Assembly: GCA_036346395.1 (NCBI GenBank)
Contig: CM070611.1
Coordinates: forward strand, 20,718,473 to 20,782,472
Direction of reading: 5' to 3'
Length of the DNA stretch: 64,000 nt
Source of the DNA: Hsuehochloa calcarea
Lineage: Eukaryota; Streptophyta; Magnoliopsida; Poales; Poaceae
The position numbers were made by a program, and so were the translations under genes. Positions within the stretch are counted from its first letter, which is position 1. Each line of letters opens with the position of its first letter. Below the pieces are notes generated by a model. The model was given only the letters and a program-made list of their open reading frames with translations, was not told the DNA's origin and did no database searches. This document shows, one piece after another, positions 46,358-57,932 of the stretch.

Positions 46358-46654
46358 TCAACGTTGGGTGGAAAATCGATCGCGCGAAAAAGCGCTTACC
46401 ATGTAGTGGCCGCACATGTAGTACGCCCGGCGGCCGTATGCAGGTGTGTGGATGAATGATCTCTGCGGTTCACCACACACACACGGGGACCGGCAAGCGT
46501 GGTAGCTGGAGCATCTTTCATTGAAAAATCCGGGTATTTTAGTTGTTTCCTCTTCTGCGCAAAGCCGATTGTTATACGCAACATCCTCTTGTAGAAGTTT
46601 GCGAAGAGTCCATAGCGGGTCTCGTAGAATTTTCTTGTTGTACATAACAAGCAA
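46358..46654 (-). CDS. Exon-like open frame with a Cys-rich (GRF-like?) motif in the MULE
   Basis: A 98-aa frame on the transposase strand. Its C-terminal half has CVCGEPQRSFIHTPAYGRRA then YYMCGHYM, a C-x-CG...GRR-x-Y-x-C spacing reminiscent of GRF zinc fingers, which occur in plant DNA-handling and TE proteins. It could be a 3' exon of the transposase gene or a separate small protein. No clear splice sites were established. The start codon used (46654) is only the longest choice. Confidence 0.4.
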   Translation of the reverse strand: MLVMYNKKILRDPLWTLRKLLQEDVAYNNRLCAEEETTKIPGFFNERCSSYHACRSPCVCGEPQRSFIHTPAYGRRAYYMCGHYMVSAFSRDRFSTQR

Positions 46655-46659
46655 GACAG

Positions 46660-49182
46660 AAAAACATTAAATTACGACATCAATGACGGCCGGACGAACT
46701 AGGTGCATTGGGACAATCCTTCATTGAGTGCCAGGGGTCTTGCATATCCTACACTTCAGCATGCGGCTAATCTTGATGCGTTGACTAGCATCCATGTCAT
46801 TCGGGCGCCGCGTCTGCCGTCGCCCCTTCCTATTCTCTTCAAGTCCTGTTGGGACCCGATTGCACCATGTCGGGCCAAAGATCCTTGTAGTTCATTTCCA
46901 AACCATACGAGTGAAACTCTCAGCTCCATGTACGAATAGGTCTTGCATGTCGTAGTACTCAGAGATGTATGGTGTAGCCATCTGCCGCATTCTTTGCGCC
47001 TTGTACACATGCGAGCATGGTTTGTGGAAGAGCTTTGGCTTGTTGCGGTGCATGTCGCCACATCACCTGTGGTGCATGCTGCTTTTCTTTCCCCTAGCAT
47101 GACTATTGGCGTATTTACGCCGAAGCTTGATCTCGTACTTTACTTTGGTCGTCGATCACCCGAATGTCGTGCATTGGGCCTTCTCCATCTTCCGATCCAT
47201 GTGTCTCTGCATGTTCTCGGACCACCGCTTGCCTTCGTCCATCCAGCCGGCAGCTGGCGGTGGCTCTATTCACGAAATAACCAGCGGTGCGAGTCCATGT
47301 CTCTGGACAACCGCGGTGATAGGGAGCCCGCGCACACCTTCGGGGCGCTATTGTAGACCTCGGACATGTTGGTCGTCATAACGCCGTACCTCGCACCGTC
47401 TGTGTCATAGAGGAGGGACCATTTCTCCAATTCGGGGCGTGGTCGTTAATCCACCGGGAGAAGGTTATGGCGCTACTAGGTCGCTCCTCTCGGAGTGGAC
47501 TCCTTGTATGTCTCGTAGTCCGGTGTTTAAGGTCTCTCCAAATAGACTCAAACTTCCGTCAGCTGGTTCTCGCATACACAATGCCTTGAACGTCTTCATG
47601 AGTTCTGATCGCGGAACCGCGTGAACAAGTTAGATGCAAGATGCCTCATGCACCACGGATTGCACGTCGTTCCAGGTGAGATGGATCCATCCCACGCGCA
47701 TCTTTGTTGATGGCGCCAACAACCCGACATTGCGATGCGTGACTAAGCGGGACGTTGGCGGTCTCCCACCACGGCCCTCTTCCGTTCTCCAAGAACCACG
47801 GCCGGTGGATGTGTTCTCGCCTCGACAATGGCAAATGCAGCCGGAGAAGTTGGTCATTCGCATCGGCCGCCACCGCGGTGAGGATGGTGCCCTTGTACTT
47901 CCGAGTGAGAAAAGTGTCATCCATCGTTAGCACGGGCGGCGAACTTGAAGCCCCGATGGCTGGCGAAAACCGAACACCCTATCCAAATGAAGTGGTTGGG
48001 CCCTTTTTCAAGATCTTCACGGTCCGGCTTGTTTATGTGCGTGTCGGGGTTTGATCCGCAATCGGTGAAACAATCTCGGCACAAGGTTATGCGCCTCTTC
48101 GTATGTCCCGTACATAGTCTTGATGACTTTACGCTTGGCTCGTCGAACCTTCTTCAGTAGCTAAGCTGGATAGCCAACCCGATTGGCGACCTCCGACATC
48201 ATCGGCTTGGGGAGATAGACACGTCGCCTCAACTAGGTGCGTGATGAGGTTTGCAACATATGCGGAAGTCACGTTCGATCTTTGCCGCGAGGCTCGTGAG
48301 CTTCGCGGTGTGGTCGATCGGCTCCTTGGCCGTGAAGACCGAGCCAAGATCTTTGCTCGGAGGCCCGACCTTGCCGAGGCAGCCTTCTACTATGCACTTC
48401 ATGCGTACTTCCTGGGTTGGACCGGTGCACTCGGTACACTACGGTGATGGACAAAGCGTGCGTGCTATAGCTTGTTGCCGCGCCACCTTGTTCGGGACCT
48501 TGTTGCCCAACTAAGAGGGTGTCGGCTTCAAACCCCCACCGAGCCTTCTTCTTGCGGCGATGCGAGCGAGCGCACCGCGATATCATCAAGTCTCGATGCC
48601 GCGTAAGGACCACCGGCCGTGTGCGTCCTCGTCGGTACCATCAGAGCTTGGGTCGGTGTCCTCGTCGGACTCCAACCCGAGAGTCTCGTCCGGTAGATAC
48701 TCGTGGCGGTCGATGCGGGCCGACCACCATGTTTCGCCCCTCATTTGGCTCAAAATTAGGCACGGGACTTCCCTCGGAGGCACATTCCGTCTTTGCCATC
48801 TTGAGCTCGGTGCGCTTGCCGCTTATGCGAGCCTCGGCATCATCGGGGTTTCTGACGCCCTATGTACGAAATTGGCGTACACCATAGGCTTCCGTGAATG
48901 GCCGCCTCGGTGCCGAGACAATCTCCATGTATCTTGCCTCCATGCTATGCTTCCATCCACCTTCTGAGCTCCCACACATAATTGGTGCGGTGATCGCCTC
49001 AATCATAACTTTCTTCGTCCTTGGCTCCGTGAGGAACTCCTCCGGATGCGCAGCCGCGGCTTCGTGAATATTCATCGCGTGGAGCCCCTCGCCGGACCAC
49101 CTTGTCTCGGCATCTCGACAGTCCAACCCATCGTGTCCGGCTCGTACAAGCCCATCGCCGTAAACACAATCAAGTCTTGCAT
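46660..49182 (-). pseudogene. MURA-type MULE transposase, frameshifted
   Basis: It starts at ATG 49182 (MQDLIVFTAMGLYEPDTMGW). An acidic segment (LGLESDEDTDPSSDGTDED) lies near 48640. The catalytic start LTMDDTFLTRKYKGTILTAV is at about 47930, the MULE signature (usually DGTFL) with the first Asp present. LLYDTDGARYGVMTTNMSEVYN-type residues (split over frames) lie near 47390, then the RGLPITAVVQ block near 47315. A SWIM-like zinc-finger end (HKPCSHV then YISEYYD) is near 47020-46950, and a CRICKTPGH knuckle near 46740. The frame changes several times, so the copy is inactive. The protein would bind terminal repeats and cut DNA in the nucleus. Confidence 0.85.
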
Positions 49183-49204
49183 GTTGAAAATACCTAAACC
49201 CACA

Positions 49205-49660
49205 ACAACCACTAAATAATTACGACTAATTAATTAGCACTAAACTAATTCATTCTTGAACTAACTAATTACGACTAATTAACTATCTCTAAACTAACTA
49301 ATTACGGTTGATTAATTACCACTACAAAATACCAAGATTTATTTCCACTTACTTGATATCTTTAACGATGAGTACTAAACTAATTACGACTAATTAATTA
49401 GCACTAAACTAATTTATTACTAGTGAACTAACTAATTACGACTAATTAGCTATCTCTAAACTAACTAATTACGGTTCATTAATTACCACTAAAAATACGA
49501 AGACTTTATTTCCACTTACTTCATATGTTTGAACGATGACTACTAAACTAATTACGACTAATTAATTAGCACTAAACTAATTCATTACTAGTCGACTAAC
49601 TAATTACTACTAATTAATTACCCTAAACTATCTAATTACGACTAGCTAACAAAGACTAAC
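49205..49660. repeat. AT-rich tandem repeat, about 166 bp x 2.7, upstream of the transposase
   Basis: The anchor TACGACTAATTAATTAGCAC occurs at 49221, 49385 and 49553 (spacing 164 and 168). Inside, shorter ACTAACTAATTACG words repeat. It lies in the promoter-side region of the minus-strand transposase gene. Confidence 0.88.
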
Positions 49661-49704
49661 TAATTACGACTACGGTAATAACGGCAAAGCATAACACAAA
49701 TTAC

Positions 49705-49790
49705 GCCCCTACGAGGAAGTAATTAATCACCCTTAGAGGAAGTAATAAATCACCCTTCTGAGAAGTAATAAATCACCCTTGGAAGTCATA
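49705..49790. repeat. Short direct repeat, about 26 bp x 3
   Basis: GAAGTAATAAATCACCCTT-type units are repeated three times with small changes, then a fourth partial unit. Confidence 0.75.
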
Positions 49791-49799
49791 AATCAAGGC

Positions 49800-50419
49800 C
49801 GAGTGGCGAAGCGAGAAAGCAGTTACCTCCCAATAAAATTAATTATGTTACGTTCTCACGAGTTCTCGACGACGAGCGCAAGAACGAATCAAACGCAATT
49901 GATATGACCAAGAGCGAGTGCGAGTCCGATTTATAGCCGAGTGGAGGAGGAGTCGCGGCCTTGGCGCCGGAATTCCGTAAGCATTGGCGCGGAATTCTGG
50001 ATGGGGCGACAGATGTGCGGAGGAGGAGGATGGGCGGTGGGAAAGATGGCCACCCGGCGTTTTTAATTCTCCGTACAACAGTTCGGATGCGTGGCGGGTG
50101 TAGCGGGTGAGAGAGAGGACCTGCTTCTATTCTTTCGGTGGAAAGTTTTGACAAATGCAGGAGGGTCTGCTTCAATTCTTTCTACAATCAACACATGGCT
50201 CCATTATGGAGAGAGGGCCTGGTTTAAATCGTTAGACAATCTACATATGGCGCAAATAGAGGAATGACTCAATTATGGACAGATAGCCTGGTTTAAATCG
50301 TTGGACAATCAACATATGGCGCAAATAGAGAAAGGGCCACATTACAATGTTTAGCAAATGAACACATATCACGGATAACACAATGCACATTCGACACACA
50401 TTTATTGCTTTGTATAAAC
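49800..50419. other. MULE subterminal region, noncoding
   Basis: No gene is supported. It contains two copies of a 76-bp-spaced block (CCTGGTTTAAATCGTTRGAC followed by CATATGGCGCAAATAGAG) at about 50218-50330, probably subterminal repeats or transposase-leader sequence. Confidence 0.5.
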
Positions 50420-50640
50420 ACGCATTTATATCAAACAATTCTTAACAAATAAATTAATAAAAAAATTACACAAACAAATACAACATGTGAGAAACCCCCA
50501 CAAAAAATTTTGTAATTTTTTGATGTAATATGCTATATATTTTAATTTTTTTCAAATTTATACTCTATTCTAACCTAACCCTAAACTAATCCTAACCTAA
50601 CCCTAAACTAACAACCGGCCTAATTGGCTGGCGCGCGTGG
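50420..50640 (-). repeat. Diverged inner copy of the right MULE terminal repeat
   Basis: It shows ATATCAAACAATTCTTAACA, then ACCTAACCCTAAACTAA words matching the inverted TTTAGGGTTAG of the left repeat, then a GGCTGGCGCGCGTGG stretch matching the left repeat's GC-rich part. Together with 50704-51081 it makes a doubled right end. Confidence 0.75.
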
Positions 50641-50703
50641 CGGGCGGGGGCGATGCGCGGCGCGTCTTGAGTGGTGGTCAAGTAGGGCGGGCGTGGCGTG
50701 AGC

Positions 50704-51081
50704 GCGTGCATATGAAGTACATTAATTGATCATGCGAAATCAAAGTTATATCAAAAGATTCTTAACAAATAAAATAATACAAAATTACATAATCAAATAA
50801 ACTTTGTCGAATGCTACACAAAATTTTCATTTTTTAAATTTAAAATTCCTGAAAAAAATAAAAATGAAAATTATATTAAAAAAATGAAAATTATAAAAAT
50901 CCAGTGGGGCGGTAGCGGCGCGCGTGCAGCATAGTGGCCGTGGCCGACTGCGCCGCAGGTGGCGTGGCGGCGTGCCATGGCCTGCGCCGACTGCGCCGCC
51001 ACCGGTCACTTTGTAAATCGTCGCGCGATGCAGTTAAAAATATTATCGATTTGAAAATCGGCCGTATCGAAAAAAAAATTC
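50704..51081 (-). repeat. Right terminal inverted repeat of the MULE
   Basis: The reverse complement of the left repeat, from GTGCATATGAAGTACATTAA to CGATTTGAAAATCGGCCGTA and the final AAAAAATTC. The middle (50905-51045) is GC-rich and has diverged. Confidence 0.9.
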
Positions 51082-51091
51082 GCCTTCCGTG

Positions 51092-53639
51092 TGGCCGGAC
51101 ACAGCACGACTGCCCGACTGGGCCGGAAGGTCTCAACAATTCGCCTCGGGCGTGCGCGCGTAGGCCGGAGCCGGGCCGTCTATGTCGTGCGACATGTGCG
51201 GCCGAAAGAAAGAATTGCGTGCTTTCCATGGTGCCGGTTACTCCAAGCAGGCCGGCACGTACATAGTATACATTGCTTGGACTTTGACGAAACCAGAACC
51301 ACATCACACCCTGTAGCCGAAGAACACTCGAGATGAAAGAACAACTCGATGCATTGCAGCAGCATCCTCTGCTTGAGTTAACGATGACAAGTGAGTTTAA
51401 TTAACACCATCGACCAACTAAAAGTTCCCTGCATTCAATGAATCACTCTCGTTTGTGGCCTCGCGGGCACGGAGAAGACAATAAAATACTAACTACATGT
51501 CCACAGATCCCACCCTGCCATGCAGGTTAGTTCGTCATTACGGTTACCACACAGATATAACTCGATGATACTGTACTAATTAACTCGGGCCACTCGCTCA
51601 CTTGGTCGGAGCAAGTAAATTGGTGATCAGCAACTGCCGCGTCGCATTCACAACCCCAACTTGCCGCGGAAACCAATAACTGCTTGCCCTAGCTTCTAGA
51701 AGTCGTTCGACTGTGAAGAGAGCACGGAGTCTCTCCATTTTGTACCAGCTAGGTGACGGATTCCACCGCGCTACAAATCCAGAATCGATCGATCGGTTAA
51801 AGCATCATATGCCCCGCGACTTTACCTGCCTTTTCCCCTCTCGTCAAATCCATCCATATCTCCTTAATTAACTCCATCTCGTCTCATGTCTTCCCTATTC
51901 ATAGTTTCACATCAAATGGCAGTGAGAGGAAGGAGGGTGTTCCTACAATCCTAGCTAGTGCTACTAGATATGGTTTTTCTGGTTGTTCTATCTATCTATA
52001 TATATATATTACTAGAGATAATTAATCATTCGTTTATGTATGTTCCCGTTTTTTTTTTCTGTCCTTTGAGGAAGAATATAGGAGCCGGGTATCATGTGTG
52101 TGCTTCGTTGTTAAACTGCATCTTGGCTGGAGATTACGAGTGGCTGTTGGCTTGGCTGTTGCAGTTGCACACCTATGAAAGCAAAGTTCATGATGCTTTG
52201 GGTGGAAGGGAGTACGATGCAACTTAAATGCACCCTAATGTAAAATACACAACTATTTTTTCTAGTAACGTGTAGGGTGATTCGCGTATTTGCGTGGCTA
52301 TATTTATTTTTTAAGTATCAAATGATATAATGTAGATGGTTTAAAAAATATTTACGAATCTTGTAGGCTATTTAGATTTTTAAGACATCATAAACATTAG
52401 AAATAACAATAGAAGCTTGAAGGAAAATAAAACTTGTGGAACATAATTGAAGTATGACCTTTGATGGAATGATCATTGAACATCATAAGCTGTTTGGATT
52501 TTTAGAAACGTAATCACTCTCCATCATATATGGATCATGTAACTTCATGCTTCTATCCATCATCCATTAGTTACACTTTTCCAAAATATATGCATGCACA
52601 TGTAACTCTATTTAATCTCAACCAATATGTTAATTATATGTGTGGCAAATTATCTTATTAGTCTACATGGTATTAGAGTATCTTGCTCATACATACACGG
52701 ATGTACCATGGCGGGACCTACCTTGGAGTTATCTATCCCCACCAAACTGTGTGTCTTCTATATTTTCTTACCACCACAACTTTTCTGCTTCAACATTCAA
52801 CAGCAAGCCTAAGTTTTGATTGATCCATTTCAGTTGCTACCCCTTCCAAACAATACTTTACAATATAGTTATCTTCCACTTTTCTCCAATTATTGCTTAA
52901 TGGCGACCGTTGCAACATCATCACATATACATGTGCAATCATCGTCAATCCCTACTGGAGACACCGATCATGCTCTCTCCGTTGGCCCTGAGTCTAAGCC
53001 CTGCGATGTGCCATCTCTATTCGGAACTCCTTGTACATATGCTTCTGTATGTTTGTGCTTCTATTCATACAAATGCATGATATTATGTGTTTTCGAGTCC
53101 TCTTCTCCCGTGTCGGTCGCTCTTCTTCTTCGATGTTGGCCAACTCAATGTTGTGGCGTCCTCACTAACCAGAGTGACCTCCTATCTTAACTAATGTCGG
53201 TATGTCTACTTTAGTCGCTATCTAATAGTATGAATAATCTTCTCACCATCGTTGGTAAAGGCATGCCCCTCACCAGCGATGGCACGCTCCTACCTACCCG
53301 ATGATCATATATTGTTCATAGCTCGTTTTCAATACAAAGCTTCATCTCCTCTATGCCAGAGCTTCCCCGTCATTGAGCTTCTTTGACCATCAACTTCTTC
53401 AACAACGTCGATGCTCGCAAATCGTCGTTGCGACCATTGGTTCCTTTAACTATGATATTTCTCTTCAACAGCTCCGACGAGCAACACGACATTATCCTCG
53501 TCTAATGGCTTAGGTGAGCAACAAGGCATTTTCCTCATCTCCGCACCATCGAGGACGTCCGCTCTTCACTTCTCTGTTGGTCAATGTCTTCTTGCAATTC
53601 CACTCTTTCGTGGTCTCTTCCGACACCATTCATGCTATC
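51092..53639. other. Low-repeat stretch, no gene established
   Basis: It holds short open frames (for example 89 aa at 51958-52227 and 124 aa at 52816-53190) without known domains. At 52668 CATGGTATTAGAGTATCTTG resembles a decayed copia primer site, followed by a Ser/Thr-rich frame starting MATVATSSHIHVQ at 52900, which could be a dead copia gag start. I do not assert it. The remainder looks like host intergenic DNA. Confidence 0.4.
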
Positions 53640-54131
53640 ATCGTTATACATTTAATTTTCTTATTCAAAAAATAGTTATTTTTAATAGAGTTCGTAGGAA
53701 AATCAAATAGCTAATTTATTTCATTTATTCTAAATTTTAGTTATTTAGGGATTTCACTTTCAAATTCGTATGGAAATTATATTGCCAAAAAAAATCATAG
53801 TCCAAAATTCAACTATGTTTTGTTGGAATTCGTATAAAAATTCAACTAATTTAATTTCATCTTTATTCTTACTTCAAAATTAGTTTGGAAATCAAATTGC
53901 TTATTTTTTTTATTCTGGATTTATGTTACTTTTGGATTGTATTTGACGTGAACTCTGTTTTTCGAGTTTGTATACAATCAAATTGATATTTTTAATTATT
54001 CTGAATTTTAGTTATTTAGGAATTTTAATTTTGAATTCGTATGAAAATAAATTATATATGATGTTAAGAGTTCGATGATGTTAGACGAAGCCATGTGACA
54101 TACCCGTAGTCGTGCCATCATGATGTTAAGA
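53640..54131. other. AT-rich stretch before a chromovirus 3' end
   Basis: No gene. ATGATGTTAAGAGTTC occurs at 54059 and 54120, a short duplication straddling the remnant of the chromodomain coding region. Confidence 0.45.
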
Positions 54132-54262
54132 GTTCAGTGGAGCAACCACACTGAAGACGAAGCCACGTGAGAACGGGAAGACCACCTTAGAACCGAATTT
54201 CCTTATTTCTTTATCAAGTCCACCAAATCTTGAGGACGAAATTGTTTATAAGGGGGTGGGTC
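54132..54262 (+). pseudogene. pol: 3' end of a chromovirus pol (chromodomain tail)
   Basis: The frame VQWSNHTEDEAT, a stop, then ERED matches the terminal chromodomain-like motif of Tekay-type elements (compare VQWSNHSKGEATWERE at about 63322). It is followed by a polypurine tract (AAGGGGGTGGG, 54250-54260) and an LTR start. The rest of the element to the left is missing or decayed. Confidence 0.72.
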
Positions 54263-54702
54263 TGTAACAACCCAAAAATCCTAATTTTTAGGGAAATAGA
54301 ATGAAAATAGGTAGGATAATAATTTTGGGCATGTTTACATGGGGGAAATTTTTATTTGAGCATATTTTGTGAATTTTCATCAAATGTAACAATGCATTTA
54401 CATGAAAAACAGAAACTTGTAAGAATTGTCGAGAAAATCACAAAGCATATAAAAATTCACATAAGAAACTATACTAGGTCCAGACACCTAACAAAAAATT
54501 TAATAAATTTTGGACTCTGTTTGCTCAGCACAAAAAATTAGCAAATATTCAGTCAAATTTTGGAAATTCAAAAACTATTTTTGAATTCCCGCTCACCCCT
54601 TGGGCCGCATATGAACCAGCCCAAAAAATCATCGCCAACTCCATCCCACGCCAGCGCACGGTCCCCCTCTCGCTAACGTGTGGGCCCATTTGCTGGGACC
54701 TT
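54263..54702 (+). repeat. 3' LTR start of that chromovirus, interrupted
   Basis: It begins TGTAACAACCC just after the polypurine tract and continues through an AT-rich then a C-rich part typical of these LTRs. At 54703 the LTR of the next element starts, so the next element inserted inside this LTR. The candidate target duplication is ACCTT (54698-54702); its partner is off-window. Confidence 0.78.
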
Positions 54703-57700
54703 TGTAACATCCCAATTTTCAGAGTTATGAAAATCCTTTAAATAGTGGTAGTGAGAAAATTCACCATTTGGATTTATTTGAATATTAATTTAAAAGCTTA
54801 ATATGGACTTTAAGGACAAACCGATTTAATGTGCTTAATTCCAACATCAACAATGGCCAAACTTATTTTATTTAGATTCTATTTGCTTGGATATATTTTA
54901 TAGAATTTTCTGGAATTTTCCAAAGTCATTTGCTATTTTCTATTGGCTATTTGTATTTTCTGGATTTATTTAAAAGAAAAACCAAAAGAAAATCATCTGG
55001 AACAGTGCTGGGCCGAAGCCCAACACTATTCCGCCAGCCAGACTTCTCTCATTGACCCTTGCGCGCTCGCTCGGCCGTTGGATCGGCATCGCCTGCGGCC
55101 TTGCGCGCATCACTGCGCTGCTTTGCTCTCGCTGACCGGTGGCCCCGCCGATGCCACGTCTGCATCGTCTTCTCCACGGACTCTCCCGCGCAACTCATAT
55201 TGTTTTCTCGTGGACTCCCCTCCTTCGCCTATATAAGGCCCCGACCCCTCGAATCTGCTCACCCAGACCTCCTCCACCAAAACCCTAAGGCGCCGCCACA
55301 ACCCGTCGCCGTTCGCCGCATTGCCAAAAGTTTCGCCGTTGGCCGAAGCTACTCATTGCCGGATTCGCGCCTCCGGACCCTCGTTATCCGTGCCACCGCC
55401 CCTCGTGATCATAGCCGAGCTACTCGGTCTTTGCCGTCGCCTTCGCCCGAGGGCGCCTCCATCGCCGTTCTTGGGACCATCCGACAACGGGCTTCGTCCG
55501 CCGCCGCCTTCTTCGCCGCGCCGGTGAGTCATCACCGCCCGAGCCCACCGCCACCCAGCAGCTCCGCCTCTCTCTCGGCAATCATTTTACCCCTCTGCGC
55601 CGCCAGGCTGCTTGCCGTCGCGGCGAGCCCTCGATCCCAGGCGCAGCCCCCCGGCCGTCTTGCGCCACGGCTGCGTGTGCGGCCGTCGACCTCGAGCTGC
55701 GTGTCACCCGGTATCGCCGCGTCGGTAACAAGACGCCATGTGTGCCAGCCTACCACCCCCTCGGCTCATTGGCTCGGTGGACATAGTTCACCGTGGTAAG
55801 CCAGCGGCAGTGGGGCCCACTGTCGATCTGGTTTTATTTATTTTCTTTTCCCGGCTGACGCAAGCATTGCACAATAATCCGATTTTCCTTTATAAAAATA
55901 ATTCGGGAAATTCAATAAAATCCAATTTAGGATTTTATTTGATTTTCAAACTTCCAAAGCACATATCTTTTGCATCCGAACTCCGATTGAGCCAATTCAA
56001 ATTTGTAAATTCATATAAAATTAAGATCTATTTAATGGTGAATTTTATTTGATTTTTGGAGTTTGTTTTGCCTCTGTTATTTATTTGTTTTTGTTTCTTT
56101 TGTCTCGTTTGCGAGTAGACGTCGATACTTCGGGAAATTTTGCTGAAAAAGGAGCACCTCCTCAAGATCAAGACCAGTACCTAGACCTATTCCAAGGCAA
56201 GTTATACCTTTGATCATATTGAACCCAGTTTTGAAAATACTTTGTTTCAATGTATTGCATTCTATTTCAAGTATTTATTTAAATACTTTTGGGATAGTTA
56301 TTAATCCAATTTGTTATATCCACATTGTCTATTGTATGCCATGATCTTTTGTCACCCTAGATTGGTTCAGTATTAGTTGGTATTATCGTAGCACCAACGT
56401 GGGTTGGTTAGATACGATTAGACTACTTAGCCATGCGACGAGTCATCATTTCATGTGAGTTGCAATTATAAACTTGACTAAGTGATTATGGAATTGTGTG
56501 ATGAAACTATGTGTGCTATGTGCTATTACTCGTTGATGGCATGTGTTGCACTTAATCAACGGGGTGAGAAAAGATTTAGACTAAGGCAAGTGGTGGATCT
56601 GTGTGATTGGTGGAGCTATGTGCTATAAACTTTGTGATTTGGGTTAAAACTGGAAGTCTTGCCTTGGTCAATTAAGGACTTAACTTTGTGCGCCATTGAA
56701 CTGGGCTTTACTGTACGACCACATGCCTAGTATGGGCTGGGCCTAACTTAGTAAGTTATGGAGTCTTGACATTGACAACTCAGGTTGTATTTAAACTGTG
56801 TGATGGGCTGGAGGTGTGATATGTCATCTCGCGGGACGGTTCGCTGCATCCCTGTCCAACGATGTGTGTCGTAACCAAATGCTGTGTGTATCGGTTGGCC
56901 GACAGGAAAGCACATCGAGAGTGTCATTATTTGAGATGAAATCTCTGAAAAGTTTTGTTATGGTCAGTGCTAGATACGCTGATTGTATCGTGTGGGTAAA
57001 GTGTACAACCTCTGCAGAGTGTTTAAATCAATCTATTCAAATAGCCGCGTCCTCGGTTATGGACATGCTCGGGAATTTCACACGAGGGGTAGATTTTCAT
57101 GCAACATTTGGGACGGGTCAGCTGTGTGAGATAACTTGTAAACTGTGTGAATAACTTGTTTCGAATGTGTGTCCTTTGTGAAACCAATTGTTAAATTAAT
57201 ATTCTTTAATTGTTTTCAATTATATTTTCAATCTATTATTTGTATTCAATTGCAAATGTTGCATTTCCGCAAAATAACCACAGAAGCCATTCCTTTGGAA
57301 TAAGCCATCATGTATAAATGCATTCTGTGGTATGACTTGCGAGTGCGGTGTGTACTCACTCTTGCTAAACAAATCAATGAAGTGGAGGAGTCGTGCTGCT
57401 TTTGAAGAAGAGTTCTCTGAAGGTTGATCGTTAGGGTCTTGATCGATCGGTTGCACGTGGTAAATTGATGGGAGCCACTGAGTTTATTTCGTTTCCGCTG
57501 CAGTTTATTCTTTATTGTCAGCCTTGCATGGCTTAATAAATGTAAAACTCGACCGTAAGGTCCCAACAATTATTTGTTATTTAAAGGTACTCGTTTATTC
57601 TTATATTAGTTGTATGGATGTGATATTTCATCGATGTTGACACTGTGTGCACTAGCGTGATCCTGGACTAGTACAGAATACACAGAGGGACCAGATTTGC

Positions 57701-57717
57701 ATATTTGGGTCCCGACA
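54703..57717 (+). repeat. 5' LTR of the chromovirus
   Basis: It starts TGTAACATCCCAATTTTCAG and ends GGGTCCCGACA, 3015 bp. A TATA box (TATATAAG, 55230-55237) is followed by a GC-rich leader. Conserved tracts (CTATTCAAATAGCCGCG near 57038; TTTCACACGAGGGGTAGATT near 57076) recur in the other gypsy LTRs of the window. A 246-aa open frame at 55059-55799 begins before the TATA box and has no domain; it is compositional. Confidence 0.93.
55230..55237 (+). promoter_or_regulatory. TATA box of the chromovirus 5' LTR
   Basis: TATATAAG is matched by TATATAAA at 63981-63988 in the 3' LTR, at the same relative place. Confidence 0.7.
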
Positions 57718-57721
57718 AAGG

Positions 57722-57734
57722 TGGTATCAGAGCC
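57722..57734 (+). other. Primer binding site of the chromovirus
   Basis: TGGTATCAGAGCC, four bases after the LTR end, complementary to initiator tRNA-Met. Confidence 0.93.
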
Positions 57735-57932
57735 ATACTGACTGTAGGTTTTGACCTTAGTTAGATCGGCCATCGTAGTTTGTCCAAAATTATTTTCTAA
57801 AGCAAATATTAACTTGCAAGATTAATTGAACTCCTTAACTCATCTCATGTCTCTCTTGACTCAACTATTGCTGAAATTCTTGCTCTCCCCGCTGTTTTAA
57901 AGTTGTTTTCATCTCCTTGTCCATCTTGACAG

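Larger units (their letters stand above)
41687..51081. mobile_element. Mutator-like element (MULE) carrying a plant mobile domain gene and a MURA-type transposase
   Basis: The flanks are an identical GCCTTCCGTG at 41677-41686 and 51082-51091, a 9-10 bp target duplication as expected for Mutator. The outermost bases are GAATTTTTTGCCGATACGG on the left and the reverse complement of GAATTTTTTTTTCGATACGG on the right. Terminal inverted repeats of about 400 bp follow. Inside are a plus-strand PMD gene (about 42620-44205) and a convergent minus-strand transposase (49182 to about 46660). The 9.4-kb length and two-gene layout fit TIR-MULEs known to carry PMD genes. Both genes are frameshifted, so mobilisation in trans is likely. 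Confidence 0.92.

Noticed and set aside
52660..53190. Possible copia 5' end (TGGTATTAGAG primer-like site and MATVATSS frame)
   Set aside because: No LTR boundary, no Gag core and no downstream pol; kept only as a remark.
55059..55799. 246-aa open frame in the chromovirus 5' LTR
   Set aside because: It begins upstream of the LTR TATA box, lies in a very GC-rich leader, and has only low-complexity Ser/Pro/Arg composition.
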